From Marthasterias glacialis (Eukaryota; Echinodermata; Asteroidea; Forcipulatida; Asteriidae): 64,000 nucleotides of DNA. Below the pieces are notes generated by a model. It was not told the DNA's origin and made no database searches. It saw only the letters and a list, made by a program, of their open reading frames with translations. Below, piece after piece: positions 35,516-49,800 of the stretch. The position numbers and the translations under genes are program-made. Each line of letters opens with the position of its first letter. The first letter of the stretch is position 1. The stretch lies in assembly GCA_911728455.2 (NCBI GenBank), contig OU452240.1:4907913-4971912 (forward strand), given 5' to 3'.

Positions 35516-38500
35516 ATGGGCTTTCCAAAATTGCCGGTCTTGGGGCTGCAGGATAAACAGGGAGGATGCCAAGGACCGCGGAGTCAGGACACCCCGATGA
35601 TGTCCAGTGCATACGGCCATGCTGTGTGTACGTCAACAATAGCCAAGCTCGCTACATGTGTGCTGAACCGAAGCCAGCAAAAAAAAAACAGAAAAAACGC
35701 AAAAAAAAGAAGTCGGCAGCGCCACGGCCAATAACTCCAGAAATAATAGGGCTAGAGAGGAATTTCTTGTACCTGCGGGTAGCTGCCATAGTCCTCTATC
35801 CGAAAATCTGGTTTTCCCGGCCAGCCATGGCCATCTTCAGCCTTGAAACCACCAGGGAGCGGGGCTGCTCCGAATGCGCTTCAAACGCCTGTCTAATGGC
35901 ACTTTTGTACACGAAGCTGTAACAGAGTGGAAACAAGATTTAGCAACGGCTCTATCTCCCAAAGTATTGGCGGGAAACTGACAAGTCTGACACTGTTGGA
36001 AAGCTCTGCTCATGGGCTTTCCAAAATTGTCGGTCTTGGGGCTGCAGGATAAACAGGGAGGATGCCAAGGACCGCGGAGTCAGGACACCCCAAGGATTTC
36101 CAGTGCATACGGCCATGCTGTGTGTATAAAACGTCAACAATAGCCAAGGCCAAAACATGTGTGATGGACTGATGCAAGCAACAAAAAAAACGCCAAAAAA
36201 AGAAGTCGGCAGCGCCACGGCCAATAACTCCAGAAATAATGGGGCTAGAGAGGAATTTCTTATACCTGCAGGTAGCTGCAATAGTCCTCTATCCGTAAAT
36301 CTGGTTTTCCCGGCCAGCCAGGGCCATCTTCAGCCTTGAAACCACCAGGGAGCGGGGCTGCTCCGAATGCGCTTCAAACGCCTGTCTAATGGCACTTTTG
36401 TACACGAAGCTGTAACAGAGTGGAAACAAGACTTAGCAACGGCTCTATCTCCCAGAGTATTGGCGGGAAACTGACAAGTTTGACACTGTTGGAAAGCTCT
36501 GCTCATGGGCTTTCTAAAAATGCCGGTCTTGGGGCTGCAGGATAAACAGGGATGATGCCAAGGACCGCGGAGTCAGGACACCCCAAGGATGTCCAGTGCA
36601 TACGGCCATGCTGTGTGTACGTCAACAATAGACAAGGCCGCTACATGTGTGATGGACCAAAGCCAGGGAAAAAAAAGCCAAAAAAAGAAGTCGGCAGCGC
36701 CACGGCCAATAACTCCAGAAATAATGGGGCTAGAGAGAAATTTCTTGTACCTGCAGGTAGCTGCAATATTCCTCTATCCGAAAATCTGGTTTTCCCGGCC
36801 AGCCAGGGCCATCTTCAGCCTTGAAACCACCAGGGAGCGGGGCTGCTCCGAATGCGCTTCAAACGCCTGTCTAATGGCACTTTTGTACACGAAGCTGTAA
36901 CAGAGTGGAAACAAGACTTAGCAACGGCTCTATCTCCCAAAGTATTGGCGGGAAACTGACAAGTCTGACACTGTTGGAAAGCTCTGCTCATGGGCTTTCC
37001 AAAATTGCCGCTCTTGGGGCTGCAGGATAAACAGGGAGGATGCCAAGGACCGCAGAGTCAGGACACCCCGATGATGTCCAGTGCATACGGCCATGCTGTG
37101 TGTACGTCAACAATAGCCAAGCCCGCTACATGTGTGCTGAACCGAAGCCAGCAAAAAAAACAGAAAAAACGCAAAAAAAAGAAGTCGGCAGCGCCACGGC
37201 CAATAACTCCAGAAATAATGGGGCTAGAGAGGAATTTCTTGTACCTGCGGGTAGCTGCAATAGTCCTCTATCCGAAAATCTGGCTTTACCGGCCAGCCAG
37301 GGCCATCTTCAGCCTTGAAACCACCAGGGAGCGGGGCTGCTCCGAATGCGCTTCAAACGCCTGTCTAATGGCACTTTTGTACACGAAGCTGTAACAGAGT
37401 GGAAACAAGACTTAGCAACGGCTCTATCTCCCAAAGTATTGGCGGGAAACTGACAAGTCTGACACTGTTGGAAAGCTCTGCTCATGGGCTTTCCAAAATT
37501 GCCGGTCTTGGGGCTGCAGGATAAACAGGGAGGATGCCAAGGACCGCAGAGTCAGGACACCCCGATGATGTCCAGTGCATACGGCCATGCTGTGTGTACG
37601 TCAACAATAGCCAAGCCCGCTACATGTGTGCTGAACCGAAGCCAGCAAAAAAAACAGAAAAAACGCAAAAAAAAGAAGTCGGCAGCGCCACGGCCAATAA
37701 CTCCAGAAATAATGGGGCTAGAGAGAAATTTCTTGTACCTGCAGGTAGCTGCAATAGTCCTCTATCCGAAAATCTGGTTTTCCCGGCCAGCCAGGGCCAT
37801 CTTCAGCCTTGAAACCACCAGGGAGCGGGGCTGCTCCGAATGCGCTTCAAACGCCTGTCTAAGGGCACTTTTGTACACGAAGCTGTAACAGAGTGGAAAC
37901 AAGACTTAGCAACGGCTCTATCTCCCAAAGTATTGGCGGGAAACTGACAAGTCTGACACTGTTGGAAAGCTCTGCTCATGGGCTTTCTAAAAATGCCGGT
38001 CTTGGGGCTGCAGGATAAACAGGGAGGATGCCAAGGACCGCGGAGTCAGGACACCCCGATGATGTCCAGTGCATACGGCCATGCTGTGTGTACGTCAACA
38101 ATAGCCAAGCCCGCTACATGTGTGCTGAACCGAAGCCAGCAAAAAAAACAGAAAAAACGCAAAAAAAAGAAGTCGGCAGCGCCACGGCCAATAACTCCAG
38201 AAATAATGGGGCTAGAGAGAAATTTCTTGTACCTGCAGGTAGCTGCAATAGTCCTCTATCCGAAAATCTGGTTTTCCCGGCCAGCCAGGGCCATCTTCAG
38301 CCTTGAAACCACCAGGGAGCGGGGCTGCTCCGAATGCGCTTCAAACGCCTGTCTAAGGGCACTTTTGTACACGAAGCTGTAACAGAGTGGAAACAAGACT
38401 TAGCAACGGCTCTATCTCCCAAAGTATTGGCGGGAAACTGACAAGTCTGACACTGTTGGAAAGCTCTGCTCATGGGCTTTCTAAAAATGCCGGTCTTGGG

Positions 38501-38956
38501 GCTGCAGGATAAACAGGGAGGATGCCAAGGACCGCGGAGTCAGGACACCCCAAGGATGTCCTGTGCATACGGCCATGCTGTGTGTACGTCAACAATAGAC
38601 AAGGCCGCTACATGTGTGATGGACCAAAGCCAGGGAAAAAAAAGCCAAAAAAAGAAGTCGGCAGCGCCACGGCAAATAACTCCAGAAATGATGGGGCTAG
38701 AGAGAAATTTCTTGTACCTGCAGGTAGCTGCAATATTCCTCTATCCGAAAATCTGGTTTTCCCGGCCAGCCAGGGCCATCTTCAGCCTTGAAACCACCAG
38801 GGAGCGGGGCTGCTCCGAATGCGCTTCAAACGCCTGTCTAATGGCACTTTTGTACACGAAGCTGTAACAGAGTGGAAACAAGACTTAGCAACGGCTCTAT
38901 CTCCCAAAGTATTGGCGGGAAACTGACAAGTCTGACACTGTTGGAAAGCTCTGCTC
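35516..38956. repeat. Mixed D- and E-type monomers (anchors 35516, 36012, 36505, 36990, 37484, 37978, 38472)
   Basis: Lengths 496, 493, 485, 494, 494, 494 and 485 bp. D type (long A-tract, GTGTGCTGAACCGAAGCC) at 35516, 36990, 37484 and 37978; E type (ATAGACAAGG, CCAAAGCCAGG, short A-tract) at 36505 and 38472. The monomer at 36012 is unusual: it has the TATAAAA insertion, TTGTCGGTC, GGATTTCC, GGACTGATGCAAGC and CCGTAAATC. Three consecutive 494 bp D monomers form a simple monomeric run. Confidence 0.85.
36125..36131 (+). promoter_or_regulatory. TATAAAA variant, distant fourth copy
   Basis: Same five-base insertion as at 16-19.5 kb, but in a monomer about 16.6 kb further on whose other markers differ (ACAAAAAAAACGCC, CCGTAAATC). 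Either an old exchange or an independent event. Confidence 0.25.
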
Positions 38957-41391
38957 ATGGGCTTTCCAAAATTGCCGGTCTTGGGGCTGCAGGATAAACA
39001 GGGAGGATGCCAAGGACCGCAGAGTCAGGACACCCCGATGATGTCCAGTGCATACGGCCATGCTGTGTGTACGTCAACAATAGCCAAGCCCGCTACATGT
39101 GTGCTGAACCGAAGCCAGCAAAAAAAACAGAAAAAACGCAAAAAAAAGAAGTCGGCAGCGCCACGGCCAATAACTCCAGAAATAATGGGGCTAGAGAGAA
39201 ATTTCTTGTACCTGCAGGTAGCTGCAATATTCCTCTATCCGAAAATCTGGTTTTCCCGGCCAGCCAGGGCCATCTTCAGCCTTGAAACCACCAGGGAGCG
39301 GGGCTGCTCCGAATGCGCTTCAAACGCCTGTCTAATGGCACTTTTGTACACGAAGCTGTAACAGAGTGGAAACAAGACTTAGCAACGGCTCTATCTCCCA
39401 AAGTAGTGGCGGGAAACTGACAAGTTTGACACTGTTGGAAAGCTCTGCTCATGGGCTTTCTAAAAATGCCGGTCTTGGGGCTGCAGGATAAACAGGGAGG
39501 ATGCCAAGGACCGCGGAGTCAGGACACCCCGAGGATGTCAAGTGCATACGGCCATGCTGTGTGTACGTCAACAATAGACAAGGCCGCTACATGTGTGATG
39601 GACCAAAGCCAGGAAAAAAAAAAGCCAAAAAAAGAAGTCGGCAGCGCCACGGCCAATAACTCCAGAAATAATGGGGCTAGAGAGAAATTTCTTGTACCTG
39701 CAGGTAGCTGCTATATTCCTCTATCCGAAAATCTGGTTTTCCCGGCCAGCCAGGGCCATCTTCAGCCTTGAAACCACCAGGGAGCGGGGCTGTTCCGAAT
39801 GCGCTTCAAACGCCTGTCTAATGGCACTTTTGTACACGAAGCTGTAACAGAGTGGAAACAAGACTTAGCAACGGCTCTATCTCCCAAAGTATTGGCGGGA
39901 AACTGACAAGTCTGTTACTGTTGGAAAGCTCTGCTCATGGGCTTTCCAAAAATGCCGGTCTTGGGGCTGCAGGATAAACAGGGAGGATGCCAAGGACCGC
40001 GGAGTCAGGACACCCCGAGGATGTCCAGTGCATACGGCCATGCTGTGTGTACGTCAACAATAGCCAAGGCCGCTACATGTGTGATGGACCGAAGCCAGCA
40101 AAAAAAAAGCCATAAAAAGAAGTCGGCAGCGCCACGGCCAATAACTCCAGAAATAATGGGGCTAGAGTGGAATTTCTTATACCTGCAGGTAGCTGCAATA
40201 GTCCTCTATCCGTAAATCTGGTTTTCCCGGCCAGCCAGGGCCATCTTCAGCCTTGAAACCAACAGGGAGCGGGGCTGCTCCGAATGCGCTTCAAACGCCT
40301 GTCTAATGGCACTTTTGTACACGAAGCTGTAACAGAGTGGAAACAAGACTTAGCAACGGCTCTATCTCCCAAAGTATTGGCGGGAAACTGACAAGTTTGA
40401 CACTGTTGGAAAGCTCTGCTCATGGGCTTTCTAAAAATTCCGGTCTTGGGGCTGCAGGATAAACAGGGAGGATGCCAAGGACCGCGGAGTCAGGACACCC
40501 CAAGGATGTCCAGTGCATACGGCCATGCTGTGTGTACGTCAACAATAGACAAGGCCGCTACATGTGTGATGGACCAAAGCCAGGAAAAAAAAAGCCAAAA
40601 AAAGAAGTCGGCAGCGCCACGGCCAATAACTCCAGAAATAATGGGGCTAGAGAGAAATTTCTTGTACCTGCAGGTAGCTGCTATATTCCTCTATCCGAAA
40701 ATCTGGTTTTCCCGGCCAGCCAGGGCCATCTTCAGCCTTAAAACCACCAGGGAGCGGGGCTGTTCCGAATGCGCTTCAAACGCCTGTCTAATGGCACTTT
40801 TGTACACGAAGCTGTAACAGAGTGGAAACAAGACTTAGCAACGGCTCTATCTCCCAAAGTATTGGCGGGAAACTGACAAGTCTGTTACTGTTGGAAAGCT
40901 CTGCTCAGGGGCTTTCCAAAAATGCCGGTCTTGGGGCTGCAGGATAAACAGGGAGGATGCCAAGGACCGCGGAGTCAGGACACCCCGAGGATGTCCAGTG
41001 CATACGGCCATGCTGTGTGTACGTCAACAATAGCCAAGCCCGCTACATGTGTGCTGAACCGAAGCCAGCAAAAAAAAAGCCATAAAAAGAAGTCGGCAGC
41101 GCCACGGCCAATAACTCCAGAAATAATGGGGCTAGAGAGGAATTTCTTATACCTGCAGGTAGCTGCAATAGTCCTCTATCCGTAAATCTGGTTTTCCCGG
41201 CCAGCCAGGGCCATCTTCAGCCTTGAAACCACCAGGGAGCGGGGCTGCTCCGAATGCGCTTCAAACGCCTGTCTAATGGCACTTTTGTACACGAAGCTGT
41301 AACAGAGTGGAAACAAGACTTAGCAACGGCTCTATCTCCCAAAGTATTGGCGGGAAACTGACAAGTCTGACACTGTTGGAAAGCTCTGCTC
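38957..41391. repeat. Five-monomer HOR block, copy 1 (2,435 bp)
   Basis: Anchors 38957, 39451, 39937, 40422 and 40907 (the last with AGG for ATG). Private markers: AAAGTAGTGGCGGG, GATGTCAAGTGC, GCCATAAAAAG, CTAGAGTGG, GAAACCAACAGG, AAAATTCCGG, CAGCCTTAAAACC and CTGCTCAGGGG. All recur in the next block. Confidence 0.93.
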
Positions 41392-43826
41392 ATGGGCTTT
41401 CCAAAATTGCCGGTCTTGGGGCTGCAGGATAAACAGGGAGGATGCCAAGGACCGCAGAGTCAGGACACCCCGATGATGTCCAGTGCATACGGCCATGCTG
41501 TGTGTACGTCAACAATAGCCAAGCCCGCTACATGTGTGCTGAACCGAAGCCAGCAAAAAAAACAGAAAAAACGCAAAAAAAAGAAGTCGGCAGCGCCACG
41601 GCCAATAACTCCAGAAATAATGGGGCTAGAGAGAAATTTCTTGTACCTGCAGGTAGCTGCAATATTCCTCTATCCGAAAATCTGGTTTTCCCGGCCAGCC
41701 AGGGCCATCTTCAGCCTTGAAACCACCAGGGAGCGGGGCTGCTCCGAATGCGCTTCAAACGCCTGTCTAATGGCACTTTTGTACACGAAGCTGTAACAGA
41801 GTGGAAACAAGACTTAGCAACGGCTCTATCTCCCAAAGTAGTGGCGGGAAACTGACAAGTTTGACACTGTTGGAAAGCTCTGCTCATGGGCTTTCTAAAA
41901 ATGCCGGTCTTGGGGCTGCAGGATAAACAGGGAGGATGCCAAGGACCGCGGAGTCAGGACACCCCGAGGATGTCAAGTGCATACGGCCATGCTGTGTGTA
42001 CGTCAACAATAGACAAGGCCGCTACATGTGTGATGGACCAAAGCCAGGAAAAAAAAAAGCCAAAAAAAGAAGTCGGCAGCGCCACGGCCAATAACTCCAG
42101 AAATAATGGGGCTAGAGAGAAATTTCTTGTACCTGCAGGTAGCTGCTATATTCCTCTATCCGAAAATCTGGTTTTCCCGGCCAGCCAGGGCCATCTTCAG
42201 CCTTGAAACCACCAGGGAGCGGGGCTGTTCCGAATGCGCTTCAAACGCCTGTCTAATGGCACTTTTGTACACGAAGCTGTAACAGAGTGGAAACAAGACT
42301 TAGCAACGGCTCTATCTCCCAAAGTATTGGCGGGAAACTGACAAGTCTGTTACTGTTGGAAAGCTCTGCTCATGGGCTTTCCAAAAATGCCGGTCTTGGG
42401 GCTGCAGGATAAACAGGGAGGATGCCAAGGACCGCGGAGTCAGGACACCCCGAGGATGTCCAGTGCATACGGCCATGCTGTGTGTACGTCAACAATAGCC
42501 AAGGCCGCTACATGTGTGATGGACCGAAGCCAGCAAAAAAAAAGCCATAAAAAGAAGTCGGCAGCGCCACGGCCAATAACTCCAGAAATAATGGGGCTAG
42601 AGTGGAATTTCTTATACCTGCAGGTAGCTGCAATAGTCCTCTATCCGTAAATCTGGTTTTCCCGGCCAGCCAGGGCCATCTTCAGCCTTGAAACCAACAG
42701 GGAGCGGGGCTGCTCCGAATGCGCTTCAAACGCCTGTCTAATGGCACTTTTGTACACGAAGCTGTAACAGAGTGGAAACAAGACTTAGCAACGGCTCTAT
42801 CTCCCAAAGTATTGGCGGGAAACTGACAAGTTTGACACTGTTGGAAAGCTCTGCTCATGGGCTTTCTAAAAATTCCGGTCTTGGGGCTGCAGGATAAACA
42901 GGGAGGATGCCAAGGACCGCGGAGTCAGGACACCCCAAGGATGTCCAGTGCATACGGCCATGCTGTGTGTACGTCAACAATAGACAAGGCCGCTACATGT
43001 GTGATGGACCAAAGCCAGGAAAAAAAAAGCCAAAAAAAGAAGTCGGCAGCGCCACGGCCAATAACTCCAGAAATAATGGGGCTAGAGAGAAATTTCTTGT
43101 ACCTGCAGGTAGCTGCTATATTCCTCTATCCGAAAATCTGGTTTTCCCGGCCAGCCAGGGCCATCTTCAGCCTTAAAACCACCAGGGAGCGGGGCTGTTC
43201 CGAATGCGCTTCAAACGCCTGTCTAATGGCACTTTTGTACACGAAGCTGTAACAGAGTGGAAACAAGACTTAGCAACGGCTCTATCTCCCAAAGTATTGG
43301 CGGGAAACTGACAAGTCTGTTACTGTTGGAAAGCTCTGCTCAGGGGCTTTCCAAAAATGCCGGTCTTGGGGCTGCAGGATAAACAGGGAGGATGCCAAGG
43401 ACCGCGGAGTCAGGACACCCCGAGGATGTCCAGTGCATACGGCCATGCTGTGTGTACGTCAACAATAGCCAAGCCCGCTACATGTGTGCTGAACCGAAGC
43501 CAGCAAAAAAAAAGCCATAAAAAGAAGTCGGCAGCGCCACGGCCAATAACTCCAGAAATAATGGGGCTAGAGAGGAATTTCTTATACCTGCAGGTAGCTG
43601 CAATAGTCCTCTATCCGTAAATCTGGTTTTCCCGGCCAGCCAGGGCCATCTTCAGCCTTGAAACCACCAGGGAGCGGGGCTGCTCCGAATGCGCTTCAAA
43701 CGCCTGTCTAATGGCACTTTTGTACACGAAGCTGTAACAGAGTGGAAACAAGACTTAGCAACGGCTCTATCTCCCAAAGTATTGGCGGGAAACTGACAAG
43801 TTTGACACTGTTGGAAAGCTCTGCTC
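41392..43826. repeat. Five-monomer HOR block, copy 2 (2,435 bp)
   Basis: Anchors 41392, 41886, 42372, 42857 and 43342, each exactly 2,435 bp after its partner and with all of its private markers. No difference was noticed at these sites. Confidence 0.93.
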
Positions 43827-46800
43827 ATGGACTTTCTAAAAATGCCGGTCTTGGGGCTGCAGGATAAACAGGGAGGATGCCAAGGACCGCGGAGTCAGGA
43901 CACCCCAAGGATGTCCAGTGCATACGGCCATGCTGTGTGTACGTCAACAATAGACAAGGCCGCTACATGTGTGATGGACCAAAGCCAGGAAAAAAAAATC
44001 CAAAAAAAGAAGTCGGCAGCGCCACGGCCAATAACTCCAGAAATAATGGGGCTAGAGAGGAATTTCTTGTACCTGCAGGTAGCTGCAATATTCCTCTATC
44101 CGAAAATCTGGTTTTCCCGGCCAGCCAGGGCCATCTTCAGCCTTGAAACCACCAGGGAGCGGGGCTGCTCCGAATGCGCTTCAAACGCCTGTCTAATGGC
44201 ACTTTTGTACACGAAGCTGTAACAGAGTGGAAACAAGACTTAGCAACGGCTCTATCTCCCAAAGTATTGGCGGGAAACTGACAAGTTTGACACTGTTGGA
44301 AAGCTCTGCTCATGGGCTTTCCAAAATTGCCGGTCTTGGGGCTGCAGGATAAACAGGGAGGATACCAAGGACCGCGGAGTCAGGACACCCCGAGGATGTC
44401 CAGTGCATACGGCCATGCTGTGTGTACGTCAACAATAGCCAAGGCCGCTACATGTGTGATGACCGATGCCAGCAAAAAAAAACGCCAAAAAAAGAAGTCG
44501 GCAGCGCCACGGCCAATAACTCCAGAAATAATGGGGCTAGAGAGGAATTTCTTGTACCTGCAGGTAGCTGCAATAGTCCTCTATCCGAAAATCTGGTTTT
44601 CCCGGCCAGCCAGGGCCATCTTCAGCCTTGAAACCACCAGGGAGCGGGGCTGCTCCGAATGCGCTTCAAACGCCTGTCTAATGGCACTTTTGTACACGAA
44701 GCTGTAACAGAGTGGAAACAAGACTTAGCAACGGCTCTATCTCCCAAAGTATTGGCGGGAAACTGACAAGTTTGACACTGTTGGAAAGCTCTGCTCATGG
44801 GCTTTCTAAAAATGCCGGTCTTGGGACTGCAGGATAAACAGGAAGGATGCCAAGGACCGCGGAGTCAGGACACCCCGAGGATGTCCATTGCATACGGCCA
44901 TGCTGTGTGTACGTCAACAATAGCTAAGGCCAAAACATGTGTGATGGACCGATGCCAGCAAAAAAAAAAACGCCAAAAAAAGAAGTCGGCAGCGCCACGG
45001 CCAATAACTCCAGAAATAATGGGGCTAGAGAGAAATTTCTTGTACCTGCAGGTAGCTGCAATAGTCCTCTATCTGAAAATCTGGTTTTCCCGGCCAGCCA
45101 GGGCCATCTTCAGCCTTGAAACCACCAGGGAGCGGGGCTGCTCCGAATGCGCTTCAAACGCCTGTCTAATGGCACTTTTGTACACGAAGCTGTAACAGAG
45201 TGGAAACAAGACTTAGCAACGGCTCTATCTCCCAAAGTATTGGCGGGAAACTGACAAGTCTGACACTGTTGGAAAGCTCTGCTCATGGGCTTTCCAAAAA
45301 TGCCGGTCTTGGGGCTGCAGGATAAACAGGGAGGATGCCAAGGACCGCGGAGTCAGGACACCCCGATGATGTCCAGTGCATACGGCCATGCTGTGTGTAC
45401 GTCAACAATAGCCAAGGCCAAAACGTGTGATGGACCGATGCCAGCAAAAAAAAAACCGCCAAAAAAGAAGTCGGCAGCGCCACGGCCAATAACTCCAGAA
45501 ATATTTGGGCTAGAGAGAAATTTCTTGTACCTGCAGGTAGCTGCAATAGTCCTCTATCCGAAAATCTGGTTTTCCCGGCCAGCCAGGGCCATCTTCAGCC
45601 TTGAAACCACCAGGGAGCGGGGCTGCTCCGAATGCGCTTCAAACGCCTGTCTAATGGCACTTTTGTACACGAAGCTGTAACAGAGTGGAAACAAGACTTA
45701 GCAACGGCTCTATCTCCCAAAGTATTGGCGGGAAACTGACAAGTCTGACACTGTTGGAAAGCTCTGCTCATGGGCTTTCCAAAAATGCCGGTCTTGGGGC
45801 TGCAGGATAAACAGGGAGGATACCAAGGACCGCGGAGTCAGGACACCCCGAGGATGTCCAGTGCATACGGCCATGCTGTGTGTACGTCAACAATAGCCAA
45901 GGCCGCTACATGTGTGATGGACCGATGCCAGCAAAAAAAAAACGCCAAAAAAGAAGTCGGCAGCGCCACGGCCAATAACTCCAGAAATAATGGGGCTAGA
46001 GAGAAATTTCTTGTACCTGCAGGTAGCTGCAATAGTCCTCTATCCGAAAATCTGGTTTTCCCGGCCAGCCAGGGCCATCTTCAGCCTTGAAACCACCAGG
46101 GAGCGGGGCTGCTCCGAATGCGCTTCAAACGCCTGTCTAATGGCACTTTTGTACACGAAGCTGTAACAGAGTGGAAACAAGACTTAGCAACGGCTCTATC
46201 TCCCAAAGTATTGGCGGGAAACTGACAAGTCTGACACTGTTGGAAAGCTCTGCTCATGGGCTTTCCAAAAATGCCGGTCTTGGGGCTGCAGGATAAACAG
46301 GGAGGATGCCAAGGACCGCGGAGTCAGGACACCCCGAGGATGTCCAGTGCATACGGCCATGCTGTGTGTACGTCAACAATAGCCAAGGCCAAAACATGTG
46401 TGATGGACCGATGCCAGCTAAAAAAAAACGCCAAAAAAGAAGTCGGCAGCGCCACGGCCAATAACTCCAGAAATAATGGGGCTAGAGAGAAATTTCTTGT
46501 ACCTGCAGGTAGCTGCAATAGTCCTCTATCCGAAAATCTGGTTTTCCCGGCCAGCCAGGGCCATCTTCAGCCTTGAAACCACCAGGGAGCGGGGCTGCTC
46601 CGAATGCGCTTCAAACGCCTGTCTAATGGCACTTTTGTACACGAAGCTGTAACAGAGTGGAAACAAGACTTAGCAACGGCTCTATCTCCCAAAGTATTGG
46701 CGGGAAACTGACAAGTTTGACACTGTTGGAAAGCTCTGCTCATGGGCTTTCTAAAAATGCCGGTCTTGGGACTGCAGGATAAACAGGAAGGATGCCAAGG

Positions 46801-49800
46801 ACCGCGGAGTCAGGACACCCCGAGGATGTCCATTGCATACGGCCATGCTGTGTGTACGTCAACAATAGCTAAGGCCAAAACATGTGTGATGGACCGATGC
46901 CAGCAAAAAAAAAAACGCCAAAAAAAGAAGTCGGCAGCGCCACGGCCAATAACTCCAGAAATAATGGGGCTAGAGAGAAATTTCTTGTACCTGCAGGTAG
47001 CTGCAATAGTCCTCTATCTGAAAATCTGGTTTTCCCGGCCAGCCAGGGCCATCTTCAGCCTTGAAACCACCAGGGAGCGGGGCTGCTCCGAATGCGCTTC
47101 AAACGCCTGTCTAATGGCACTTTTGTACACGAAGCTGTAACAGAGTGGAAACAAGACTTAGCAACGGCTCTATCTCCCAAAGTATTGGCGGGAAACTGAC
47201 AAGTCTGACACTGTTGGAAAGCTCTGCTCATGGGCTTTCCAAAAATGCCGGTCTTGGGGCTGCAGGATAAACAGGGAGGATGCCAAGGACCGCGGAGTCA
47301 GGACACCCCGAGGATGTCCAGTGCATACGGACATGCTGTGTGTACGTCAACAATAGCCAAGGCCGCTACATGTGCAATGGACCAATGCCAGCAAAAAAAA
47401 ACGCCAAAAAAAGAAGTCGGCAGCGCCACGGCCAATAACCCCAGAAATAATGGGGCTAGAGAGAAATTTCTTGTACCTGCGGGTATCTGCAATAGTCATC
47501 TATCCGAAAATCTGGTTTTCCCGGCCAGCCAGGGCCATCTTCAGCCTTGAAACCACCAGGGAGCGGGGCTGCTCCGAATGCGCTTCAAACGCCTGTCTAA
47601 TGGCACTTTTGTACACGAAGCTGTAACAGAGTGGAAACAAGACTTAGCAACGGCTCTATCTCCCAAAGTATTGGCGGGAAACTGACAAGTCTGTTACTGT
47701 TGAAAAGCTCTGCTCATGGGCTTTCCAAAAATGCCGGTCTTGGGGCTGCAGGATAAACAGGGAGGATGCAAAGGACCGCGGAGTCAGGACACCCCGAGGA
47801 TGTCCAGTGCATACGGCCATGCTGTGTGTACGTCAACAATAGCCAAGGCCGCTACATGTGCGATGGACCGATGCCAGCAAAAAAAAAAGCCAAAAAAAGA
47901 AGTCGGCAGCGCCACGGCCAATAACTCCAGAAATAATGGGGCTAGAGAGAAATTTCTTGTACCTGCAGGTAGCTGCAATAGTCCTCTATCCGAAAATCTG
48001 GTTTTCCCGGCCAGCCAGGGCCATCTTCAGCCTTGAAACCACCAGGGAGCGGGGCTGCTCCGAATGCGCTTCAAACGCCTGTCTAATGGCACTTTTGTAC
48101 ACGAAGCTGTAACAGAGTGGAAACAAGACTTAGCAACGGCTCTATCTCCCAAAGTATTGGCGGGAAACTGACAAGTCTGACACTGTTGGAAAGCTCTGCT
48201 CATGGGCTTTCCAAAAATGCCGGTCTTGGGGCTGCAGGATAAACAGGGAGGATGCCAAGGACCGCAGAGTCAGGACACCCCGAGGATGTCCAGTGCATAC
48301 GGCCATGCTGTGTGTACGTCAACAATAGCCAAGGCCGCTACATGTGTGATGGACCGAAGCCAGCAAAAAAAAAAGCCAAAAAAAGAAGTCGGCAGCGCCA
48401 CGGCCAATAACTCCAGCAATAATGGGGCTAGAGAGAAATTTCTTGTACCTGCAGGTAGCTGCAATAGTCCTCTATCCGAAAATCTGGTTTTCCCGGCCAG
48501 CCAGGGCCATCTTCAGCATTGAAACCACCAGGGAGCGGGGCTGCTCCGAATGCGCTTCAAACGCCTGTCTAATGGCACTTTTGTACACGAAGCTGTAACA
48601 GAGTGGAAACAAGACTTAGCAACGGCTCTATCTCCCAAAGTATTGGCGGGAAACTGACAAGTCTGACACTGTTGGAAAGCTCTGCTCATGGGCTTTCCAA
48701 AATTGCCGGTCTTGGGGCTGCAGGATAAACAGGGAGGATGCCAAGGACCGCGGAGTCAGGACACCCCGAGGATGTCCAGTGCATACGGCCATGCTGTGTG
48801 TACGTCAACAATAGCCAAGGCCGCTACATGTGCGATGGACCAATGCCAGCAAAAAAAAACGCCAAAAAAAGAAGTCGGCAGCGCCACGGCCAATAACTCC
48901 AGAAATAATGGGGCTAGAGAGAAATTTCTTGTACCTGCGGGTATCTGCAATAGTCCTCTATCCGAAAATCTGGTTTTCCCGGCCAGCCAGGGCCATCTTC
49001 AGCCTTGAAACCACCAGGGAGCGGGGCTGCTCCGAATGCGCTTCAAACGCCTGTCTAATGGCACTTTTGTACACGAAGCTGTAACAGAGTGGAAACAAGA
49101 CTTAGCAACGGCTCTATCTCCCAAAGTATTGGCGGGAAACTGACAAGTCTGTTACTGTTGGAAAGCTCTGCTCATGGGCTTTCCAAAAATGCCGGTCTTG
49201 GGGCTGCAGGATAAACAGGGAGGATGCCAAGGACCGCGGAGTCAGGACACCCCAAGGATGTCCAGTGCATACAGCCATGCTGTGTGTACGTCAACAATAG
49301 ACAAGGCCGCTACATGTGTGATGGACCGAAGCCAGCAAAAAAAAGCCAAAAAAAGAAGTCGGCAGCGCCACGGCCAATAACTCCAGAAATAATGGGGCTA
49401 GAGAGATATTTCTTGTACCTGCGGGTATCTGCAATAGTCCTCTATCTGAAAATCTGGTTTTCCCGGCCAGCCAGGGCCATCTTCAGCCTTGAAACCACCA
49501 GGGAGCGGGTCTGCTCCGAATGCGCTTCAAACGCCTGTCTAATGGCACTTTTGTACACGAAGCTGTAACAGAGTGGAAACAAGACTTAGCAACGGCTCTA
49601 TCTCCCAAAGTATTGGCGGGAAACTGACAAGTCTGTTACTGTTGGAAAGCTCTGCTCATGGGCTTTCCAAAATTGCCGGTCTTGGGGCTGCAGGATAAAC
49701 AGGGAGGATGCCAAGGACCGCGGAGTCAGGACACCCCAAGGATGTCCAGTGCATACGGCCATGCTGTGTGTACGTCAACAATAGACAAGGCCGCTACATG

